A stretch of 58,652 nucleotides of DNA from a virus, in IMG/VR virus record IMGVR_UViG_3300032291_002473, positions 1 through 58,652 of that record; one strand, written 5' to 3'. Each line of letters opens with the position of its first letter. Within the stretch, counting starts at the first letter, position 1. Shown here piece after piece: positions 29,201-40,200 of the stretch. Both the position numbers and the translations under genes were made by a program. The notes under the pieces were generated by a model that was not told where the DNA came from, did no database searches, and worked only from the letters and a program-made list of their open reading frames with translations.

Positions 29201-32200
29201 TAAAAACAATGTACCTATTAAAGCTACTAGAAATGGTACTATATCTTTATTAACAAATGATAAGCATAAAGCTGTTGCTTATGAAACTATATATGGAAGA
29301 TTTGAAGATAATCTTGCATATTTCCAAGATCAACTTGATACTGCAGATGAAGATGACTATAATAAAGTTACCCTTCTTACAGATAAAGTAAGAATTTTAA
29401 AAGCTGCATTAGAAAACTGGGGTGACTCAAACAGTGGAGTAGTTAAATTTCATATTGATAATAGTACATTTGATTTAATCAAGCAAAAATATATTGAGAT
29501 AGAAGCTGAGGATGAATTATCTGAAGATGATGATAATAGTGCACCAGAAAAAGCAGAGGAGTCAGAAAAATTTGCTGATAAAAAAGTAGGTGATAAATCA
29601 TTATTGCAATTAGCTGAGAAAGAAACTCTTTATATTATTAAAAGTTTATTTAAAGTAGTTGATGGTAAACAAGTAACAGGTAAACTTGGTTTTCCTGAGC
29701 TTGCTGATTTTAGTAAAACATGGAATATTATTACTAAAGTTATTGGTGGTGAAAAAGATCCGGTTAAAATGTATGAAAAACTTAATGAGGGTATGCAAAG
29801 TTTTCCTGAGTTAAGACAATTGATTGAGAATAAAATACCAGATCCAAGAGAAGTACATAACATTGAGGAATTCAATATTAAAGCTGCATTTTGGCAAGAC
29901 TTTAAAAAGACTAAACTTAAATACCTTCAATTAACAGTAGATGATCAAGATGGTAAGGGATATTCATCTGAGGTTACTGAAGCATCAATTGAGTTTACAA
30001 ATATTATTAACAAGTTTAATAGTGAATTTAAAGCATCTCCAAAAACTACATATATAAATAAAACTGCTGATAATAAATCTATACTTAATCTAGATAGAGT
30101 TGTTGCTGATTTTGATGGTAAAACATTTGACAGTAAAAAATCAATTGAGTTTGCAAGATCAATAGGTATAAACTTACAAGATCTTTCTGCATTAAAGAAA
30201 CAACTTGATAGTCATAAAAACTATTATAGTATGAATCATTTATTTGATGTAGTAAAAGCTATTCATAAAATAAGTAAAGACCCGAATGCAAGTTCAGAGC
30301 ATAAAAAGTTTATTCAAAAGTTTTTATCAAATCCAGTAGGTGCTTTATATGGTCAAATACCAGAAGGTATACATAAAAAAACTACTAGTGAGAAAAATAT
30401 AATTCAAAGATTAGCAAAACTACAAAGTGCTTATGGTACTAACTATTCTAGTTTTAGTGTATTAAATCCAGAGAAGAATCTTGTTAATGAGTTTATTGAA
30501 GATAATACTGTAAGTATGATTGTTGATGCTCTTAATAATGTTACAGAAGGTAAAGATTTATGGACAGGCGATGCTTATCAATATATGAGTTATCTTAATC
30601 CAGAAATAAATGGATTTACATTACAGTCTCAGATACTAAAAAACATATTTAAATTTGAAGGTAACACATTAGGTAAAAGAATCAGTGATAACAAACTTGA
30701 TTTAGTAATGGTTGCGGGTACCCAAATTGTAGATGAAAAAGGTGCTAACACAACTTCCCTTGATGTACAAAGTAAATACATACAAGAATTAAATACAATG
30801 CTTAAAGGTGGTATTATAGAATTCATGAGACATGCTTCTAAGTCTTCTTCATTTGGTATGAGATTATCAAATAATATTGCTGGTGGTATGGACAAGACAG
30901 AAAAAACTAACTTGTATGTAGACATTGATATGTTTGGTCCAAATGGTATTGCAGACAGATATGCTGTTGATGAAATATTTACAGGATACATACAGGCTGA
31001 GTTAATCAGAATACAAAAATTCAAAGGCAATAAAGAATTATTTAAGCAGTATAATGGTTATAACAGAAATGTTGGGACTAAAGAAAATCCTATTTATGCA
31101 GGTGAACAATTTACTGCATTTGATAATATATTAAAAGACTTCACTACTACAATAAATGGTGAAGAAAAAACTATGGATCTTAAACAATATCTAATTGATA
31201 ATGTAAAAGATGGTGACCTTAAAAACTATTTAAAGTCTAATCCAGAGATTAAAAAAGTTATTACTGAACAAGTAACAGAATACTTTAATAGTCAAACAGA
31301 TAAAAACTATGATAAGTTTTCTGAAGCTCCATTCTATGATCCAGCATTGATGAATAAGCTTAACGTGTTTACAACACTTGAAGAGGAAGAGAAACATAAG
31401 TTGCTTGTTAAAGCTTACACAATGAATGCCTGGATACACAACTTTGAAACAGCAAGTTTAGTATATGGTGATATAGCACAATACAATCATGCTAAACAAG
31501 AGTTGCATAAAAGAAATACAGGTTCTACTTCAGGAGGTAGAGGATTCATGGATGATGTATACACTCAAAACTTTTTACAAAGTGATCTTATTAAGAAAAC
31601 TTCTTATGGTCATAAGTTAGCTAATAAAGTAGGATATGGTAAGGGTTATAATAGTTTTAACTATACTAACACTTATAATACTGCAATACTTCAAGATGTA
31701 AGTAGAGATTCTGTATATGTTAAACATATTGAAAAAGCTTTAAGAGATGATTATACTAAAAGAGGTGTATCAAAAGCAGAAATAGAAAAAAGAATTGCTA
31801 AAGAAATTGATACGTATAAAAAAATGGAAGAAGGTGATGGTCAAGGTTTTATTACTATTGATGCATACCGTAATTTAAGATTAGCTGAAAGCAATTGGTC
31901 AGCTGAACAAGAAAACTTATTCCAAGATATTATTAATGATAAGCCAATTAAAGCAGAAGACATAGTAAGATTCTTTCCTGTATATAAATTACAACACTTT
32001 GGTCATTTAGCTAATACACAATTACCAGTTAATGCAATGCATAAGTTTGCATTGATGCCATTAATTCCATCAGTGATTAAAGGATCTGACTTAGAATCTT
32101 TACATCATCAAATGATGAAATCTAATATACAGTATGCTACATTCCAAACTGGTTCTAAAGTAGGAAGCATCACATCTGAATTAGATGAAAATGGAAAAGC

Positions 32201-35200
32201 TGTAGCAGATCAAATATATGATGATAAAGGTGTTGAAAAAATATTAAAATCTGATATTAAGTTTACGCCTAATACTATATACCTTGCTAACTTAAAGAAT
32301 GTTACAGCAGTACCAACTAAGTATAAAGGTAAAACTGTATTCTCAACTCAGTTAAGAAAACTTATACTTGAAGGTTTATACCAAGATGGAGAACTAGTAA
32401 ATAAAGATTATGCACCATATGTTAAAGCATATGAAACTGCTATTAAGGATTACACTAATTTACTTAAAACAGAATTACTTGAAGAGATTGGGTATGAAAA
32501 AGTAGATGGTAAATATGTAAGTGGAGACCTTACTAAATTCATGGATGTAGTTCAAAGAGAGCTAGAGAGAAAGGATTTACCAGAACACTTAATTAAGTAT
32601 ATTCAAGTAGGTAAGGATAATAAGATCACAAAAGATTTGTCTTTACACTTATTAGCTGATGATATTGAAAAAATATTAGTATCACTTGTTGAAAAAAGAA
32701 TTGTAAAACAAAAAGTAAAAGGTGAAGCATTAGTACAAGTAGCAAGTTCTATGTCTAATGGATTATGGGATTCAGGTTTTAAATTTGATAAAGCAGAAAC
32801 TAAAGACATTGAAAAATACTTAGGTAGTAATAACTTGCCTTTTTACTATCCTGGTGAAGATGGTAAAACAACTGCAATGAAAGTTGCTATTGCATTACAA
32901 GGTGATTTTAAAAATCTCTTAAAGCTTAACCATAATGATAAACAACCTATTGGTACAAGAGAGAGATTAAATGAGATGATCAAGAATGATGAGTGGTTGA
33001 GTAAAGGTAATAACCGTAAAGCAATCACTATGACAGCTGTAAGGATTCCAGTACAAGGATTAAACTCTATGGAGTTTATGGAAGTGTATGAGTTCTTAGA
33101 TCCATCTGCAGGTAATATCATTATTCCTCCATCAGAAATTGTTGCTAAGTCAGGTGCCGATTTTGACGTTGATAAGCTTACTACATTCATGCCTAATATA
33201 GATGCAATGGGTCACTATATAGAAACAAGCATGGATGCTAAAAAATTAGAGAGTCAAATAAATGCTGCTAAGAAAGAAGGTGATAAAAGTGAAATGAAAA
33301 GATTAATTAAAATGCAAAAAGCTGCATTAGAAAATAGATTAATTGATTCAATTAGAGGTATCCTTGAGTTACCAGATAACTATTCTACATTAGTGAGACC
33401 AAATGACACTTACTTATTAAAAGATATAGCTGTTGATCTTGTTAATTCATCTCCTGAATATAAAGAGTTTAAAAAGATTAGTCCAACAAATGTATTTGAA
33501 GTAGGTTATAACTTACACAAACATGAGGCTAATATGATTGGTAAAGATGTATTAGGTATTATTGCTCTTGAGAATGCATTACATCCATTATTTACATCAT
33601 TAGGTGCTGCTCTTCCAAAAACATATAAGCATCAAACATGGGATGATGAGAATAACAGATATGTTGAAGTACCAGAGATAGACTATGAAATGAGATTATT
33701 ACTTAATCATAATAAAACAGATGATGGTAAAATATCTTTAGCAAAGATTAACAGTGTAGACAACCAAGATAAGATTGCCGATTTAATATCTCACTTGATG
33801 AATGGATCTGTGGATGTTGAGAAAGATGCATGGATATTCTTTATTCAAGCTAATACAGAAATAGTACCTGTATTGCTTTCATTATTAAAAGCAGGTGTAC
33901 CTAAAAAAGAAGCTATCTACTTTGTGTCTCAACCTTTAGTAAAAGAGTATGCAAGACAACAAAGATTGATAAGTAGTGCATTTGCTAATGTAACTGAAAA
34001 CGGTGTACTAGCAAATGAAAATGAAAAATATAAAGCATTGCAAAATACATTAGCTAAAACATCATTAAATGAAGCTTTTGTAGAAACTACTTATCCAAGC
34101 TTATTAAAAGATGCAAATAAGTTAAAAATGTTAGATGCTGTTAAAGCTACTAAAGAAAATGTAAAAGTTAAATTTAAGGATAATAGTTTTAAAGTTTTTG
34201 CACCAAAAGAATTACTAAAAGCAATTGATAATAAAACTATTAATAAGGATAACATATCTGATATATTTTATGAAAAACCAAAATATAAATTAGATGAAGA
34301 GGGTAACCCTGTATATAATGATTATGGTCAAAAAGTTCAAATACGTTTATATAAAAAGGTTAGCCCATCTCATTTACTTTCAAATGATAACTGGTATTAT
34401 GTTACACAATTATTAACTAAAGATGTTAATAAATTTAGTGAAGCTGAATTAAAAGCAAATATTGATAATGAGGATTTTAACAGTGACTCTGCAATAAAAG
34501 CTTTCTTGCATTTTATTGAATTTGAGAAAGAGATAAAAGGCTTATCTAATTTAAAAAGACAAGCTAATCCTGATACTAAGACTTCAAAAACAATACAAGA
34601 AGTAACACAAAAAACTTTATCACTTGAAGAAGCTGCAGATTCATCTAAGATAGAACCTGAATTAGCAAGAAAGCTTCAAGAGGAATCTATATTAGGTACA
34701 TTCTTTGATAAAATGATTATTACAGATGCTGTATCACCTTTGTTTAATCTAACAAATAATAAAATTGTATCTGATCACATGGTCAAAACTATTACAAGAA
34801 ATGGTGGTAAGATAACTACTAAATTTGGTGAAGGTAAAGATGGTGTTGAAGCATACATAACTGCATACAAAAATGCAATAGTAAATTACATCTATCAGAA
34901 TAAATTAAATAATATTATTTCAACTGAGGAATCTTTCCCAGGAATACCAGAATCATTTACAGATATAGACTCAAAAGAGTATATTGAAAAATTTATGGTA
35001 ATGTTGAGTGAGCATTCTCACTTAAAAGAATTGTATCCTATACTTGAACAAATTACTGATATACCAGTAAGAACTAAGAAAAAAACTGCTTTTGGTACAG
35101 AACCTGCGTATACAACAACATTAACATTAAATAATAAATCTGCTGTTAAAGGTGCATTAGCTGAAGCTTATCACCAAAACTTGCTTGATCTTGCTGATGA

Positions 35201-37253
35201 TAATGTTATTAAAGTAAAAGACCCAGAGCAAAACAAAGAGATATCAGATATGTTTAAAATGCTACCTCTTATGTCTATTTTACAAAATGGAGTAGGTAGT
35301 ACTAAATATGGTTTAAGTTATGTTTTACCTGATACTACATTCTTTGAAATAATAGAACCTGCATCAAGAGAATTCTTAGCTTTAGATACTGAGATAAAAG
35401 ATAAAACATTAGATATAATAGATAATTTATTATTTGAAAATGGTGTTGGTGAAAATAATTATATTCTATCAAGAGCTTCACGTAAAGCTTCTGAGTTAAC
35501 AGATATAGATGTTGATGTAGAAGTTGAAGATGAAGAATATGTACCTAAAGGTGTAGTATCTGCAGGTGTTCAAGGTATGACTTTTGGTGCTAAACCTACT
35601 CAACCTTCTACTAGTGTTGATAGTAATGATATATATTCTCAATTAGAAAATAAAAATGTAGTTATTTCTAACATTAAAACTAAAGATGGTAAATATGATA
35701 GGGATGCTAATATAAAAGAAGCAAAAGCTAACAATAGAGTTTATACTATGGAAGTGGTTAGTGATGTAAATAGCTTTAGTAATCCTTGGGCTCATTTTAT
35801 TAGAACAGGTACTATAAAAACTAATACTACTAAAGAAGCAGTTATAAATTATATTGATTGGTTAACTACTGATAAATTTAAAGATGTTAAACCAAAAAGA
35901 AAAGCATTTATTCTAGATGTTTTAAAATCAGGTAAATTAAAAGGAAGACAACTGCAATATTATGCAGAACTTGGAGAACCGTCTCATGCTATAGCTTTAG
36001 ATTATTTAATTAATAAATATGATTGGGGGACACCATCTACTCAATCATCTACTAATGTTGAAGCTAAACAAGAAAGAATAAAAAAAGTAATTCCAAATAC
36101 TATAGTTGATAAATTAGAGGGTTATACATTTAATTTACAAGAACTAAATAATGTTAAAAAGATATTTGAAAATACAAATCCATTTAATACAGATCCATTA
36201 GATTCAGAAACTATAAAAGATGGAAGAGTTTTTGAAGATCCAGGTCTTAGAGAGTATGGAATGAGTGATCAACAATATAGTTGGGCAAAAAATAATGAAC
36301 CTATATTGAGTAAACTTAATGAACTATTATACACTGATGAGTACTCAGCAGTAAATTTTGAGGACTTAGTCTCTATGTTAATTGATGATAATACAAAGTT
36401 AGTAGATACTGCACAGACTAGTTTATTTGATGATGAATCTATTCAACAACAAGCTCCACTAAGTGAAGTTAAAGAAGATGTAGAAGATACACAATCTAAT
36501 AATACAATAACTTATAAACCTATAGGTAAAGAAACTCAAACATATACTGTTGAAAATGGTAGTATCTTTAATAAAAATGGTGATGAAGTATTTAAAGAAG
36601 CTAGTGTAGATAGAAATAAAATCCTTGCTAACCTTGCAGTAAAACAAGGTAGAGCAGTTGTAGTAGAATACAGAACATATACAAATAAAGAAGGTGTTGA
36701 AGTACCTGCTAAATACGTTGTTAATAATAAAGATGTAATTATATCTGGTATAACAGGTAAAGTGATGCAGCGGGATGAAAGTAACCGTGATAGAAAAGCT
36801 ATTATTGCATTGGCAAAAATTGCATTTGCTGAAGTTGGTCCTGAAGAACCACAGATAAATTCAGACATGGAAGCATTTAATGCTGAAGTATCTAAAAATC
36901 AAGGTAAATTACCTAAAGAGTTTACAGTTGGTCAAAGAACTTGGGTATTAAATAATATGAAGCTTTATGATTTAGTAGATAAAGCTTCAGGTAAAATGTT
37001 TCTTAAAAATATGAATATGTTTACTGGTAACATATCACAAGAAATCACATTAGAAAAACCGGTTAATAGAAAACAATTATATAACTTTGCTAAACAATTA
37101 GCAAGTGGTGTAAAAGAATATAAATTAGATCAGTTACTTGCAGTTAAAGGAATAAGTGTTGATGATATAATTAATGATATTAGTAATAATAAAATCACAA
37201 CTCAGAGTCAATTAAATGATAAAATTAATGAAATACTTAAAGCAATATGTTAA
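26211..37253 (+). CDS. Giant virion RNA polymerase polyprotein with zincin domain
   Basis: This 3680-residue protein has the catalytic signature of the single-chain crAss-type RNA polymerase: D2317-F-D2319-V-D2321 inside IVAKSGADFDVDKLTTF, the Mg-binding loop of the second double-psi beta-barrel, preceded by AVRIPVQGLNSMEFMEVYEF. The first barrel is marked by MMKSNIQYATFQTGSKVGSI with candidate lysine K1983, followed by FSTQLRKLILEGLYQDGEL. Upstream, H830-E-A-W-H834 with EEIIAEDF (E869 or E873 as third ligand) is a zincin metalloprotease motif. Near the C-terminus, residues about 3180-3270 (FSNPWAHF ... GKLKGRQLQYY ... EPSHAIALDYLI) resemble a DUF4326-type fold. In Cellulophaga phage phi14:2 a homologous polymerase is packaged and transcribes early genes. 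This protein is far longer, so proteolytic maturation is plausible but not shown. Confidence 0.85.
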   Translation: MNITCALSSGQIKGLFQYVYKTMTESLAGDAVFNADEVMKKLFDKIEKTKDADTAAKFLQIVPQMIGTASYQTGLLDLEFDPKSNPRKLAQKFMNSETGLLDVLQYFKPKDVIKELKNEVSIKNNSVNSPEYSDTETFPASPRFKPSSAFTTTMQQFISKKPTGQLMVEEIDPNRVRIYNTLEKLKVVFNRKDNSVLGTTYQGRVLKLKGVRLDSVAASLDKTTADLLFKGNTFGKKGGENYLKDAIILMVTDEYGTPINFNEEGDIASKEEGGKPVYQFLRNVTVDKETGDYTIKDIYGKEERIQSVEDMLGNYAFRAYKITSLDEFKEYLKEQGENYDDLYNLFKERQQKEFKALLDIHKEILKEKAKLFDIMDISTGVPDYFTGGDMPLNDFLKLTDNLNADYSFETLTAGRDGIGSGQTVIVINGHEVPVDRKNMSADLIEKIAEVLTNPNIPDNRKYIYYDYFSHNNINKKDKKLFVVYDPVDGLKVSYKEDAKNPEKSILDLTNKEIAKKIIIDSLSFERGTVSKPYSANMKINSQLLESAIPFFDYDITTGKFFESNYRDFLFKINPTIKFVAGEDPGIYNSYFAFRVNDKLSKELKKAEEKVQEKKYTTDSQIRQNKDALVLKLAENQNISGTVTDGLTASTFIIQVDGITVEGRFEEGLSITSVPKNKIVTFSVGDKIEDGKLITDVISILAGNKKIGQVSETDYAKEEPRTYQDAKIADEKVINPVGVPQPSDKKSKASGISKLWDRTSKLPSDITREEVDAAQEWWENSPLSKFIELEHMANIVNSDVYARFIIAGKRLEDTKIQLDTATGGSAVDLYHEAWHAFSQLYLTKEQKTKLYDETRKRLNNNDLTTLEVEEIIAEDFRTYAKNPKPTGDAPVRNTIFRRIWNFIKKLFGQRTTKDELFEKLFFAGKNPKLLNKYTPLVDNAMFDMLNRDRGILNVETKELALNFQDSMVVASQIDSALSELIDEIYTDRVQREKEGDVDKNNVPIKATRNGTISLLTNDKHKAVAYETIYGRFEDNLAYFQDQLDTADEDDYNKVTLLTDKVRILKAALENWGDSNSGVVKFHIDNSTFDLIKQKYIEIEAEDELSEDDDNSAPEKAEESEKFADKKVGDKSLLQLAEKETLYIIKSLFKVVDGKQVTGKLGFPELADFSKTWNIITKVIGGEKDPVKMYEKLNEGMQSFPELRQLIENKIPDPREVHNIEEFNIKAAFWQDFKKTKLKYLQLTVDDQDGKGYSSEVTEASIEFTNIINKFNSEFKASPKTTYINKTADNKSILNLDRVVADFDGKTFDSKKSIEFARSIGINLQDLSALKKQLDSHKNYYSMNHLFDVVKAIHKISKDPNASSEHKKFIQKFLSNPVGALYGQIPEGIHKKTTSEKNIIQRLAKLQSAYGTNYSSFSVLNPEKNLVNEFIEDNTVSMIVDALNNVTEGKDLWTGDAYQYMSYLNPEINGFTLQSQILKNIFKFEGNTLGKRISDNKLDLVMVAGTQIVDEKGANTTSLDVQSKYIQELNTMLKGGIIEFMRHASKSSSFGMRLSNNIAGGMDKTEKTNLYVDIDMFGPNGIADRYAVDEIFTGYIQAELIRIQKFKGNKELFKQYNGYNRNVGTKENPIYAGEQFTAFDNILKDFTTTINGEEKTMDLKQYLIDNVKDGDLKNYLKSNPEIKKVITEQVTEYFNSQTDKNYDKFSEAPFYDPALMNKLNVFTTLEEEEKHKLLVKAYTMNAWIHNFETASLVYGDIAQYNHAKQELHKRNTGSTSGGRGFMDDVYTQNFLQSDLIKKTSYGHKLANKVGYGKGYNSFNYTNTYNTAILQDVSRDSVYVKHIEKALRDDYTKRGVSKAEIEKRIAKEIDTYKKMEEGDGQGFITIDAYRNLRLAESNWSAEQENLFQDIINDKPIKAEDIVRFFPVYKLQHFGHLANTQLPVNAMHKFALMPLIPSVIKGSDLESLHHQMMKSNIQYATFQTGSKVGSITSELDENGKAVADQIYDDKGVEKILKSDIKFTPNTIYLANLKNVTAVPTKYKGKTVFSTQLRKLILEGLYQDGELVNKDYAPYVKAYETAIKDYTNLLKTELLEEIGYEKVDGKYVSGDLTKFMDVVQRELERKDLPEHLIKYIQVGKDNKITKDLSLHLLADDIEKILVSLVEKRIVKQKVKGEALVQVASSMSNGLWDSGFKFDKAETKDIEKYLGSNNLPFYYPGEDGKTTAMKVAIALQGDFKNLLKLNHNDKQPIGTRERLNEMIKNDEWLSKGNNRKAITMTAVRIPVQGLNSMEFMEVYEFLDPSAGNIIIPPSEIVAKSGADFDVDKLTTFMPNIDAMGHYIETSMDAKKLESQINAAKKEGDKSEMKRLIKMQKAALENRLIDSIRGILELPDNYSTLVRPNDTYLLKDIAVDLVNSSPEYKEFKKISPTNVFEVGYNLHKHEANMIGKDVLGIIALENALHPLFTSLGAALPKTYKHQTWDDENNRYVEVPEIDYEMRLLLNHNKTDDGKISLAKINSVDNQDKIADLISHLMNGSVDVEKDAWIFFIQANTEIVPVLLSLLKAGVPKKEAIYFVSQPLVKEYARQQRLISSAFANVTENGVLANENEKYKALQNTLAKTSLNEAFVETTYPSLLKDANKLKMLDAVKATKENVKVKFKDNSFKVFAPKELLKAIDNKTINKDNISDIFYEKPKYKLDEEGNPVYNDYGQKVQIRLYKKVSPSHLLSNDNWYYVTQLLTKDVNKFSEAELKANIDNEDFNSDSAIKAFLHFIEFEKEIKGLSNLKRQANPDTKTSKTIQEVTQKTLSLEEAADSSKIEPELARKLQEESILGTFFDKMIITDAVSPLFNLTNNKIVSDHMVKTITRNGGKITTKFGEGKDGVEAYITAYKNAIVNYIYQNKLNNIISTEESFPGIPESFTDIDSKEYIEKFMVMLSEHSHLKELYPILEQITDIPVRTKKKTAFGTEPAYTTTLTLNNKSAVKGALAEAYHQNLLDLADDNVIKVKDPEQNKEISDMFKMLPLMSILQNGVGSTKYGLSYVLPDTTFFEIIEPASREFLALDTEIKDKTLDIIDNLLFENGVGENNYILSRASRKASELTDIDVDVEVEDEEYVPKGVVSAGVQGMTFGAKPTQPSTSVDSNDIYSQLENKNVVISNIKTKDGKYDRDANIKEAKANNRVYTMEVVSDVNSFSNPWAHFIRTGTIKTNTTKEAVINYIDWLTTDKFKDVKPKRKAFILDVLKSGKLKGRQLQYYAELGEPSHAIALDYLINKYDWGTPSTQSSTNVEAKQERIKKVIPNTIVDKLEGYTFNLQELNNVKKIFENTNPFNTDPLDSETIKDGRVFEDPGLREYGMSDQQYSWAKNNEPILSKLNELLYTDEYSAVNFEDLVSMLIDDNTKLVDTAQTSLFDDESIQQQAPLSEVKEDVEDTQSNNTITYKPIGKETQTYTVENGSIFNKNGDEVFKEASVDRNKILANLAVKQGRAVVVEYRTYTNKEGVEVPAKYVVNNKDVIISGITGKVMQRDESNRDRKAIIALAKIAFAEVGPEEPQINSDMEAFNAEVSKNQGKLPKEFTVGQRTWVLNNMKLYDLVDKASGKMFLKNMNMFTGNISQEITLEKPVNRKQLYNFAKQLASGVKEYKLDQLLAVKGISVDDIINDISNNKITTQSQLNDKINEILKAIC

Positions 37254-40200
37254 CGTGCCCAATTAAAACTAGTCAAGAGTATCAGGATATTCTTAAAGAA
37301 GCTAACGGTAATAAAGAAAGAGCCCTTGAACTATGGACAGAACGCGGGTATAATTATGATGCAGATTTAAATGAGTATAAAGAAACTGAACCTGCAACAG
37401 GTGTGGATCCAGAAGATACTAGGGATGATAAATTGTCATCTCTAGTAGATAGAATGCGTCTATATGTAAGTAAAGAGATAAAAATGTTTGAGGGTAGAAA
37501 AGTTAAAGATCAGGAGGTTTTTAAAAAGAAAAAGGAAAAACTACTTGAGACTCTAAAAGCATTAGATGGTGTTGACTCAATTAATATGTTTGTTAAAGAT
37601 GCCTATGAACAAGCTCAACATGCTAAAAAAAGATTTGATTTAATCTTGAGTAATATTGGTACTGAAGATGGTAAAGATATATTAAATGAATTAGCATCAA
37701 TTAATGAGTTTGCTAATGGATACTCTATATTAGATGAGATAAGTAAACAAGATGTATATGATTTTTTCTCAGCTGGAAAAGATGAAAGAGATTCTGACAC
37801 AAATATGACTGCACAGGACATGCTTTCAGATGCTGTTACAATAAGAGATAATATTAAAAAGAAATATGTACAAGTTGGTATACCATTAATGGCGGATTGG
37901 TTATTACAGTACCAAGCAGAAGGCATTGAAGAAAAAGTGTTGCCACATCTTGAAACATTAAAACAAAGACTAGATGAAGTTAAGGCTTCTAATACTTTAT
38001 CTGAAAAGAAAAAAGAAAAAGAGATTAGTAAACTAGAAGATGCAATCAATACATGGCAAAATTTTTCATTAGATAAAAAATCTCTTGTAGAATTATTAAC
38101 TAAAGCAAGTCAAGATGAAGGTGTGATAGATTTTTTAATTAGTCCATTGATATCATCCAATGATCAGTCACTTGGATTATTTGCAAGAGCTGTTAAAACA
38201 GAATTAGAAATTGCTAGGCTTACAGATGTTGACGTTAAAAGATTAGCAAGTGAGGAGTTTGAAAAATATAAAGACACTCAATCTGCTAGTCAAAATAATC
38301 CAGCAAAATTTAATGAAGGTTTATATGAGTTTTTAGATTTTACTAAAGAAAATAGTGATGGTACTGTTGAAGTAACAAAGAGAGCAGCCTTTGTACAGAA
38401 ACATGATATAAACTACTTTAAAAGTGAGTTAAGCAAAATGAAAAAATCACTTGCTGGTTTATCAGATACTGAACAAAAAAGAATTAAAAATCAATGGTAT
38501 AAGGATAATACTAATGCAAAAAGTCAAGAAGAGATTGATAAGATTATTGCATCTAAATTAAAATTAAAGAATGCAAAACTATTGACTCAAGATGAATATG
38601 ATGGTTGGTATGACAGTGTCCATTCAGTTGGTAAAGATGGTAAAGTATATTATAAAGGTGAGTTAAGTGAACCATCAATAAAGTATATAAATAAAAACTG
38701 GACTAGCTTATATGACTCAACGGGTAAACCAAAAAATCCAAAAGGTGAGTATCATAAGTATTTAGTTGATATGTATCTTGAAGCACAAGAAAGATTACCA
38801 GATGTACAGAAGAAAGGATATATATTACCATCAATACTTAAGACTGATCTTGAAAGATTTCAGCAAAATGGTGGAAAAGATTTAGCAAAATATAAGTTTA
38901 AAGAAGCAACATCTATTACAACTGATGATGTGGATTATGCATTAGGTGATTTATCTGAACAAGGCACTAAGTTTTTACCTGTAGATTATACACGTAATAT
39001 GGATGCTAAGGATGTAAGTTTAGATTTAGTAAGATCTGTATTAATATTTAACTCAATGTCTAATAAATATGAAGCATTGAATAAGATAGGTAATGAGATT
39101 AATATGTTTAAAACTATTATTGGTGAAAGAGAAGTAACAGCAACCAATTCAAAAGGTAAACCAATCTTTGATGCTTTTGCTAAAAAAATTGGTTTTACTG
39201 AGTTTTTAAGACAGAATGGTGAAAGTTATTCTAAAAGACATGTTGATGCATTTATAGATATGGTTGTATATCAAGAGATGCAAAGAGCTGAAGAAATACT
39301 TGGATTTTCAGGAGGTAAATTAACTAACACTATGATGGGTTTTTCTGCTATTACTTCTATTGCAGCAGATGTATTAAAAGGTGTAGCAAATAATTTACAA
39401 GGTAATATTCAATTAATTATTGAGGCAAACTCAGGTGAATTTTTTTCTGTTAAAAATCTTCATACTGGTAAAAAAGAATTTGCTAAAATTGTACCGGATT
39501 TATTCAGTGACTTTGGAAAATCTTCACCTAAATCATGGGTAGGACAATTAATTGAGGAATTTGATCCAATGCAAGGTGAGTATAAAGATCAGTATGGTAG
39601 AAATGTATCTCAGTCAGCAGTAATTAAATTAATGAGAACTGATACATTATTCTTTAATCAACATTGGGGTGAGTATGAAATACAAGTATCTTCAATGTTT
39701 GCATTAATGGCAGCTACAAAAACAATAGATAAAGCTACTGGAGAAGAAATAACTGTACTTGAAGCATATAAAAAATATGGTTCAAAAGATATTTATACAA
39801 AAACTAATTTTACATCTAAACAAAGATTTGACTTACAGAATAAATTACATGCATTAAGTAAAAGATTACATGGTGTATATAATGATTTTGATAAAGGTAC
39901 TGTGCAAAGATTTTCATTAGGTAGACTTGCATTAATGTATAAAAAACATTTAGTACCAGGATACAAAAGAAGGTTTAAAAAAGCATCAATGGATCAAGAG
40001 TTAGGTAGTCCTGTTGAGGGTTTTTATAGAACCTTTAATTCTACTATGATAAGAGATATAAAACAGATGAAGTTTAATGTAACTAAAAACTGGGCAACCT
40101 ATTCTGATTTTGAAAAAGCACAAATTACAAGAACATTAACTGAATTAACACTTATTATTGCTTTAGGTGGATTAGCAGGAATGTTAGCTTATGCATTTAG

